From Cryptomeria japonica (Eukaryota > Streptophyta > Pinopsida > Cupressales > Cupressaceae): a stretch of 64,000 nt of DNA. The first letter of the stretch is position 1; every line of letters begins with the position of its first letter. This document shows, one piece after another, positions 57,089 to 64,000 of this stretch. Location: assembly GCF_030272615.1 (NCBI RefSeq), contig NC_081412.1:684394583-684458582 (forward strand), in the 5' to 3' direction. Both the position numbers and the translations under genes were made by a program. The notes beneath the pieces were generated by a model. The model saw only the letters and a program-made list of their open reading frames with translations, did not search any database and had not been told where the DNA came from.

Positions 57089-58590
57089 TGTTGGCACATT
57101 GATTTCAACAGGTATGGAATACCAACCGATAAGTCTGTGAACCAATAAGCAAGCAAACCTAGTAAGTACGGTCCGATATAACATGACCTAACTAATAGAA
57201 CAAAGAAGTGCACGATATGAAGGTTAACCGGTTAGTGTATACCGGTAGTATTTTTGGTCGGTGACTAAAGTTGAACCGACATAACCAAGTGAGTTGGATG
57301 GTGATAGAGGTATCACGTGGACTCAAGGTGGCAAACATGCAATGGTAGGTAAATGGTGCTTCGGTGAGGTAGTTGTTGACTAAGTCCGTATTAATGTCAA
57401 CTGTGAAAATCATGGATCATTTGCAGAGGATTGTGGCTCAAAGTTGATCGAAGGGAAGAGATTTTATTCTTTGACATCATGATCAAAGTAGGATATCTAA
57501 TCATCTTGTTGATCTGGAGAAGGAAATTGCTAAATCATTTATGGTGATCAACAAAATAAAGACTAATGAATAAAGTACAGTTTACTAAATATAGTAAATG
57601 TTCATAGGAAGAATAAAAGAGGACAAAGCTTTTTGTTGTACTATTGCGGGTTGTCGATTCAAGAAAGATGAGATCTGATTTGATTTAGATCGAGGTTGGT
57701 GAAGAAAACCCTAAGCATGTGAAGCATGAGTCTTTCTTTTGGTGGGAAAGAATATATATAAATATGCAAATCAAAAACTAAAATGTGTGGATAGAGGATG
57801 CTTCATGAGAGATTTATGATAAAGTGGATATCTTCAAGGCAAGAGTTGATCAATTTGAGTGAGATATAAAATATTGAATCGACTAAGTGTTGGAGAAGAA
57901 CCAGCAAGGAAGGTTTAACCAACAAGGGTTAAGGTAACCAGTAAACTATTATAGAGTATAATAGTCTGTTAAACCGACAGTGTCTAAACCAATAAGAGAG
58001 CATCATAGAGTGAAGGAGAGCAAAGTGAGTTTCAAAGAATATCTAACAAGGCTGAAACTGACTTGTAGAGGTTTCAAAAAGTAAGAACAGAAGACTAGTA
58101 GAATAGAGAAGCAGTGAAATAGAAAAGAAGTTTCACCGACAGAGTGAATAGTTTCCAGGTCTTACAAAACTCATTTGTAATCAAGTGTTTATCATTGTAT
58201 TGATTTGATATCTCATTTTGTTTCACTGAGTGGGTGCTTAGTGCAGGGGTTGGTGCTCTTTGAGTTGGTGGTCAGAATAGAATAGGGGTTCATGCTCCTT
58301 TGGGTAGCTTCCCATAAATTTCTAGGGGTTGGTTCTCCTTGGGTTGGTGCCCTAAACATTATAAACTAATATTTCACTGTGAGGTTGGATTGGAGCAGTA
58401 CATATCCAGCAACATTTCTCACTGAGGTTTTTCCCACATTGGGTTTTCCTCATATATTCGGTGTTATGTGATGCGCTCTTGTGTTTGATTGCTTGTTAGT
58501 GCTTTCATTATCCTACCGTTTGTACACATTCTTTGAAATTGTTTATAATCACTGATTCACCCCCCTCTCAATGATATCTCGTATTCTACA
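57089..58590 (+). repeat. 5' LTR of a plus-strand copia element
   Basis: Starts TGTTGGCACATTG and ends TATTCTACA. A primer-site-like ATTCTA/TATTAGAGCC sequence follows at 58593-58606 and the gag ATG at 58666. The downstream part contains repeated GGGGTTGGTGCTC/GGTTGGTTCTCC/GGGTTGGTGCCC units, common in copia LTR 3' halves. The matching 3' LTR is outside the window, so the ends rest on TG/CA and context only. Confidence 0.65.
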
Positions 58591-58665
58591 ATTTCTATTA
58601 GAGCCTCAAATTCCATATTTGTGAAAGCTTTCTCTAGCTTGGGTAGATTTTGGTTTAAGAATACA

Positions 58666-60710
58666 ATGGCAAGGAATGAGTCCTCCTCTAAAGCTCCCAT
58701 TTTTTATGGTAGCAACTATGCCTTCTAGAGAAGAAGAATGGAAACCTACCTATCCTCCCTAGGTTTCGATGTTTGGATATCTATGAACAATGGGTATATT
58801 GTCCCTAATAATCCTCCTACAAATCTAGATGCTAAGAAGTAGTATGAAAATAATGCCAAGGAAAAGCATGCTATTCTCAGTGGTCTGTCTGATAATGAGT
58901 TTGTTAAGGTTATGCACTGCTCATCTACCAAGGAAACTTAGGATAAGTTGAAGAGATTGTTTGAAGGAGATGTCAAGGTTAAGGAGGCTAAACTACAAAC
59001 ACTAAGAGGACATCTTGAAGGCTTGAAGATGAAAGATGAAGAGAAGATTGTTCATTATCTTCACAGAATTGATGAAAAGATGAACACTATTAGAGGACTT
59101 GGAGAGGATATTGATGATGAAGTGATTGTGAAAAAGTTACTTAGATCACTCATATCTAAGTATGATACAAAGGTCTATGAAATAGAAGAAGCTAAGGATC
59201 TGAAAAACTTTTCAATGGATGAGTTATTTGGGTCCCTAACTGCTTATCAGATGAGAACAACCGGTGAAGGAACTTCAAAGAAAGAGGCTGCTTTCAACTC
59301 CATCAAAAAGGGTACGGAAGAAATTACTCATGGAGAATCTAGTGAAGACTCAAACACATTGGTAGAAAACTTTGTAAGGAAGCTCAAAATAAGATCCGGT
59401 AAGTACAAAGGAAAATTACTTCTCAAATGTTTTAACTGTCGTAAAATAGAACACTTTTCTTCAAAATGTCCCTATAGTGAGAATGTTGGAGAGGAGCAAC
59501 AAAGCACCAGCAGACCTTTGAGTAAGGATAAAAGAAGAATGCTTACTGACAAGATAAAAGAAGCTATCGAAAGTAGAATAACCTATATACTTTTGAAGAT
59601 GATGCCACATATGAAGAAAGTGCCTCAGAAAATGACTATTGTGAAGATGAAAGAAAAACCAATCTCTTTATGACACTACATGAACCAATTAATGAAGATA
59701 ATAGAGATGAAGAAATTGAAGCTGAAGTGGACCCAGAAGGTGAGATTATAAGTGCTCTTGAGGAGTTTATTAAAACAAGAAGAGATCTCAAGAAGGTTAA
59801 GGGTGCTACTGCTAAAGAACAAGGCCGTTTGAGGGAATCCTTGGATGAGTCCAAGAAAACAATTTCTAATTTGAAACTCCAGATGGAAGAGGCCAAGAGG
59901 ATATGTGAAGTTACATCCTCTATTTTGATAAAGAAAGAGAAGGAGTATTAGATATTGGAAGAAGAAATTGTAAGGCTCAGAAAGGAGCTTGAAAAGAGAA
60001 AGGATGAGTTGAACATGAGGGGCAAGTATGAGGGCAACACTGAAGCCTTGGACAAAATATTGAGTAATCAGAAGCACTCAAAAGATACTAGAGGTTTAGG
60101 TTTTGAAGAAGGAAAAAGTTCAAACAACAAAGACACATCCGAAAAGGAGAGATAGTTTACTTATTCAAGTGAGAGTAAAGAAAAACAAATCTTTACTATC
60201 AACAAAGCTACCAAGAAGAAGACCTATGCTAAAGCTATAAGAAATCTACCTATGAACTAGAATATTCAGAACTAGAAGGCTTAATCTCTATATGAGAATG
60301 AAAACCATAAAGGCAAGTTCAAGGTTGATGAAGATGGGTTCACTAAAGTCAATAGCATGAGAGGAAAACATCCGATGAGACAAAGGTTTGCCAGTTAAAT
60401 GCAACAAGATTGCTATGTACCTAAATTCCATGGTTACTATTACCGATGTAATAAGTTTGGTCATAGAATTGCTGATTGAAGTTTGTTGTGTAAGCCCCCT
60501 ACTAGCTTTGAAAGTATAAATTCATGTGCTGCACTCTGGGAGATGAATGCCACTTGTTATCAATGTAATGGTTTTGGTCATAAGAGTTATGAAAGTAGGA
60601 GAAGTCAGCCGCTATCCTACAAATGTTTTTCAAATTCATCATTCAATGTCAATATGAAATGATATCATTGTAAAAATCTTGGTCACATTGCAAACTCATG
60701 ACTTCTAAGC
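58666..60710 (+). pseudogene. Copia gag with coiled coil and several zinc knuckles (decayed)
   Basis: The ATG at 58666 opens a UBN2-type gag (FYGSNYAF, then ETYLSSLGFDVW). It has in-frame TAG codons where Trp is expected (near 58723, 58840 and 58938). The open piece 58948-59673 carries the gag helices and a zinc knuckle (CFNCRKIEHFSSKC, with Glu replacing the usual Gly). After a frame change at about 59670 comes a Glu/Lys-rich coiled coil to 60155 (one TAG near 59949) containing the LGFEEGKSS motif common in this gag group. Three more knuckle-like modules follow at about 60445-60700 (YRCNKFGHRIAD, CYQCNGFGHK, YHCKNLGHIANS), each lacking a Cys. In an active element Gag forms the particle and binds RNA. 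Confidence 0.85.
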
Positions 60711-60839
60711 AAAAGAAGACAATACTAGATCAGAAACCATAAGAAAAACCAGAGCAGAAAATTGCAACTAACAAGAAGAAGGAAGCCAACCTGGTTTGGG
60801 TTGGGAAGGATAAGAATAAAGTAGAATCAAGTCTGATTA

Positions 60840-61750
60840 TGCAGACTGTTCTACATGTAGAAACAAGATATTTATGGGTTGTAGACAGTGGATGTTCCAA
60901 TCACATGACTAGAGGCAAAAAGAAGTTCATCAATTTTGATGATTGGAATGGAGGTTCGGTGCTCAGTTTAGAGACAACTCTTCCATCAAGATAAAAGGAA
61001 AAGAAACCCTGAACATAGATGTAAAATTAAAATCACATCATGTATACTATGTGGAAGGAATAAATCATAATTTTCTAAGTGTGAGTAAGATGTGTGACAA
61101 AGGATACAAATTCACATTTAACTCTACTAGTTGTTAGATAAGGAAGGACAGCACCGAACATATTGTTGCAGAAGGTAAAAGGACAGATGGAAATGTGTAT
61201 AATTTGAACGAATTCTTTGTGTCCCAATGCATGATGAGACAAGTAGATGAGAGATGGTTGTGGTACAGAAGACTAGGCCATAAATTTTTTGATAATTTGG
61301 TCAAAGTAAGAAAGAAAGGATATGTGAGGCATATACCACCAATTATCAAACCGGCCAGTACTTTTTGTGGTGAATTTTTAAGAGGCAAGCAGACTAAGGT
61401 AACCTTCAAGATCAAAGAACATAATACCTCAAGGCCCTTCGAACTTGTGCATACAGATCTGTGTTGTCCAACCAGAACAAGTGCTTTAGTCGGTGAGAGA
61501 TACTTCATGTTGTTCATTGATGATTTCTCAACAATGACATGGGTCACTTTCCTACATGACAAATCACAAGCATATGAGAGGTTCAAAATATTTTGAAAGA
61601 TGGTTGAGAAGGAAAGTGGATGCCAGTTGAAGTGTCTAAGATCAGACCGGGGTGGTGAGTTCACATCAAATGAGTTTGTAGACTATTGTGAGAGGCGTGG
61701 AATTAGAAGATAGTATTCAGCCCCAAGAACACCACAACAAAATGGTGTTG
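60840..61750 (+). pseudogene. Copia protease and integrase N-terminal half (decayed)
   Basis: Protease WVVDSGCSNHM has its catalytic Asp at 60884-60886 intact. A frameshift follows near 60940. The pre-integrase domain (GINHNFLSVSKMCDKGY) and the zinc-binding segment follow to about 61400. The integrase core has VHTDLC (about 61450), FIDDFS, CLRSDRGGEF (about 61640) and QQNGVVERK (about 61745), so the DDE residues appear present. Stops occur near 61137, 61595 and 61710. Confidence 0.85.
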
Positions 61751-62450
61751 TAGAAAGGAAAACCAGACTGTCAAGGAGATGGAAAGAACTATGTTGAATG
61801 AGGAAAACATATTGAATATGTACTGGAAGGAAGTAGTACATACTGCTCTATATACATTGAACTAGGTTCAACTGAGAACAAATAGTAGAATGACACGTTA
61901 TGAAATGTGGTATGACTGGAAGCCGTCAGATAAATATTTCAAAGTGTTTGGAAGTAACTGCTCCATCAAGAGAAATGAAGATAGTTTAGGTGGTTTTGAT
62001 TCTAGGAGTGATGAAGGCATCTTCTTGGGTTACTCTAGTCACAACAATCTTACAAATGCTACAATAAAATATTGAGAAGAGTCATTGAAAGTGTGCATGT
62101 AAGAGTTGGTGAATATTTGCATAAAGGCAAACACGCACATATAAACTGGTATGATGATTCATGTGATGAAGATGAATTTCAGTCAAGAAATGAACCGGTA
62201 GAAGCACCTAACAAGACCCCTAATAGATATGTGTAGAAAAATCACTTGAAAGAGCAGATTGTAGGAAATAAAAGTGGCGGTGTACAAACAAGAAGAAGAC
62301 TTACCTAGAACAATGAACAAGTGAATTTTTGCCTCATAACTGAAATGGAACCCAAAACATTCAACGAGGCCAACAAAAGTGAGAAATGGATGGATAAAAT
62401 GGAAGAAGAGAAACAATAGATTGAAAAGCACAAGACTTGGGTATTAGTTC
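61751..62450 (+). pseudogene. Copia integrase C-terminal part and linker (decayed)
   Basis: Contains the segment with SKYFKVFGS-like spacing (DKYFKVFGSNC) and DEGIFLGYSS at about 61930-62040. A poorly conserved linker with several stops follows, up to the start of RT. Confidence 0.75.
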
Positions 62451-63849
62451 CTAGACCAACATATAAGAATGTCATAGATACTCAATGGGTCCGTCGGAAC
62501 AAGATGAATGAAGAAGGTAAGATTGTCAGGTATAAAGAAAGGTTAGTGTGCAAAGGGTTTTCTCAAGTAAAAGGAAATGATTTTGAAGAAACATTTGCAC
62601 CAGTTGCAAGACTTGAGGCTATTAGAATGTTCTTCGCATTCTCTGCCTTCAAAGGATACAAGGTATATCAAATGGACATCAAGTCTTCTTTCTTAAATGG
62701 TACTTTGGAAGAAGAAGTATACATAGAACAACCAGAAAGGTTTTTGCTGCATGATGATGAAACTTTTGTATGCCAGTTTAAGAAAGCATTGTATAGTTTA
62801 AAGTAGGCTCCAAGAGCATGGTATTCAACATTGGATAAGTATCTTAAGGAGAAAGGTTTCAGAAAGGGAAGCACATATAGTAATTTGTACATCAAATCAA
62901 ATGGAAATGACTTGATTATTGTTGTTGTATTTGTGGATGACATAATATTTGGAGGCAACCAGGATATCTTGTGTAAAGAGTTTGCTGATAATATGCAATC
63001 AGAGTTTGAGATGTCAATGCTTGGAGAGTTGTCATATTTTCTTGTTTGCAAATTTCAAAACAAGATAAAGGAATATTTATCTCTCAAACCAAGTATGCCA
63101 GAGATATATTGAAGAAGTTTCAGATGGAAGACAACAAACTGGGAAGTACCCCCATGGTGACCGAATGCAAGTTGAGCAAGGTTGATGAGTCACAAGAAGT
63201 GGATCAGACCTTGTATAATTCCATGATTGGTAGTTTGTTATACCTTGCTGCCTCAAGTCTGGATATTGTGTAGGTAGTACGTATAGTGGCAAGATTTCAA
63301 GTTGCACCTAAACATTCACATGAGAATGTAGTTAGAAGAATCTTTAGGTACCTGCAAGGATCACTTAATTCTGGCTTATGGTATACAAAGCAAGGAGATT
63401 TCACTTTATAGGCCTACATCGATGTTGATTGGGCGGGCTATATTGATGAGTAGAAAAGAACAAGCAATGGTGCATTCTTTTTAGGTGATCGGTTAGTTTC
63501 ATGACACAAAAAGAAGCGGGATTCAGTCTCCTTATCTATTGTTGAGGTAGAACATATTGTTGCTACTACATGTTGTTCTCAGGTGTTATGGATGAACCAG
63601 ACTCTCAAAGACATTCAGGTAGAAATATATGACCCTATTTCAATCTGGTGTGATAACTCAAGTGCAATCAACATTTCAAAGAATCCAATTATGCACTCAA
63701 GGACAATGCACATTGCTATCAGACAACACTTTCTTAGAGAGAAGGTTGCAGAGAAAGAAGTGAAGGTAGAATATGTTCCTACAAGTGAACAAGTTGCTAA
63801 TATCTTCACAAAACCTCTACCAGTAAACACATTTGAATCTAAGACATAA
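62451..63849 (+). pseudogene. Copia reverse transcriptase and RNase H (decayed)
   Basis: RT begins before 62504 with TQWVRRNKMNEEG, then FAPVARLEAIR, the KVYQMDIKSSFLNG block and LHDDETFVCQFKKALY. A TAG at about 62806 stands where LKQAPRAW has Gln. The catalytic FVDDIIFGG at 62930-62956 is intact. A frameshift near 63050 and TAG codons near 63272 and 63410 follow. RNase H runs to 63849 with WCDNSSAINISKN (about 63648), HFLREKV and the ANIFTKPLP end. If whole, it would copy element RNA; here it cannot be made as one protein. Confidence 0.88.
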
Positions 63850-64000
63850 GTTAGGAGTTTTCTCACCAACTTTATGCACTTAAATGTGTATGGAGATCTA
63901 TGGTTCAGGGGGAATTCATAGCCATACATTTTTTACTCTTGGACAATATGTTGTACTCAGGGGGAGAGTACGCATCCCCAGCTTATTTGTGATTTTCTTA
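63850..64000 (+). other. Copia 3' untranslated region, cut by window end
   Basis: Sequence after the RNase H stop, with two G-rich runs (TTCAGGGGGAATTC near 63905 and CTCAGGGGGAGAG near 63957). No LTR start is visible before 64000. Confidence 0.6.

Larger units (their letters stand above)
58591..64000 (+). mobile_element. Plus-strand Ty1/copia element interior, incomplete at window end
   Basis: Coding order is gag, protease, integrase, RT, RNase H, as in copia. Related to the minus-strand copia element (for example the same [15 protein letters not shown] block) but not the same family. It is damaged by many stops and at least three frame changes. After the RNase H end (near 63849) come GGGGGAATTC and AGGGGGAGAG runs. 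The polypurine tract next to the 3' LTR, and the LTR itself, must lie beyond 64000. Confidence 0.9.

Overview
The window looks like nuclear DNA from a seed plant with a large, repeat-filled genome. It has one intact intron-less gene, a plant leucine-rich-repeat receptor-like protein (17552-19924). The rest is mostly Ty3/gypsy and Ty1/copia LTR retrotransposons at different stages of decay, a long-TIR Mutator-like DNA transposon and AT-rich spacer. The nested elements, long LTRs and slowly decaying copies would suit a gymnosperm, but nothing here proves that. No prokaryotic, organellar or rRNA/tRNA gene was recognised.

Layout. 1-835 is the 3' part of a diverged gypsy LTR. 839-11372 is an older element with inverted-repeat arms, split by a complete 8.46 kb LTR element (1835-10297, TSD GTGAG). 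That element has 1,672-bp LTRs, a tRNA-Trp-type primer site and a single 1,047-codon ORF carrying a retropepsin and a G-patch, but no reverse transcriptase or integrase. 12210-13490 (minus) is a broken chromovirus integrase with its chromodomain. 15060-29425 is a small receptor-like-protein locus: a repeated upstream module, the intact gene, then a copy with an internal deletion (28326-29091); a third scrap lies at 32979-33115. Between the intact gene and the deleted copy sits a 2,864-bp Mutator-like element (21017-23880) with about 0.8-kb TIRs, a perfect 9-bp TSD and what looks like a spliced terminal exon pair inside. The upstream module recurs at 36100-36970, so another family member may once have followed it.

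From 38385 to the end the window is a retrotransposon nest. A plus-strand copia-type LTR start (38385) is interrupted by a minus-strand copia element (38706-56755, about 7.27 kb once the insertion is subtracted). That element is split in its pre-integrase region by a minus-strand LTR element (42969-53742, TSD TAGGC) which also has a tRNA-Trp-type primer site, an 864-codon ORF of unknown function and no recognisable pol. A plus-strand copia element begins with an LTR at 57089-58590 and runs off the window with decayed gag, protease, integrase, RT and RNase H.

How the parts relate: the two pol-less elements share primer-site type and general design, so they probably depended on enzymes from an autonomous Tat/Ogre-like relative. 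The three copia-type pieces are too damaged to be autonomous. The receptor-like protein is the only gene likely to serve the host. All calls come from reading the sequence; divergence figures are counts by eye.
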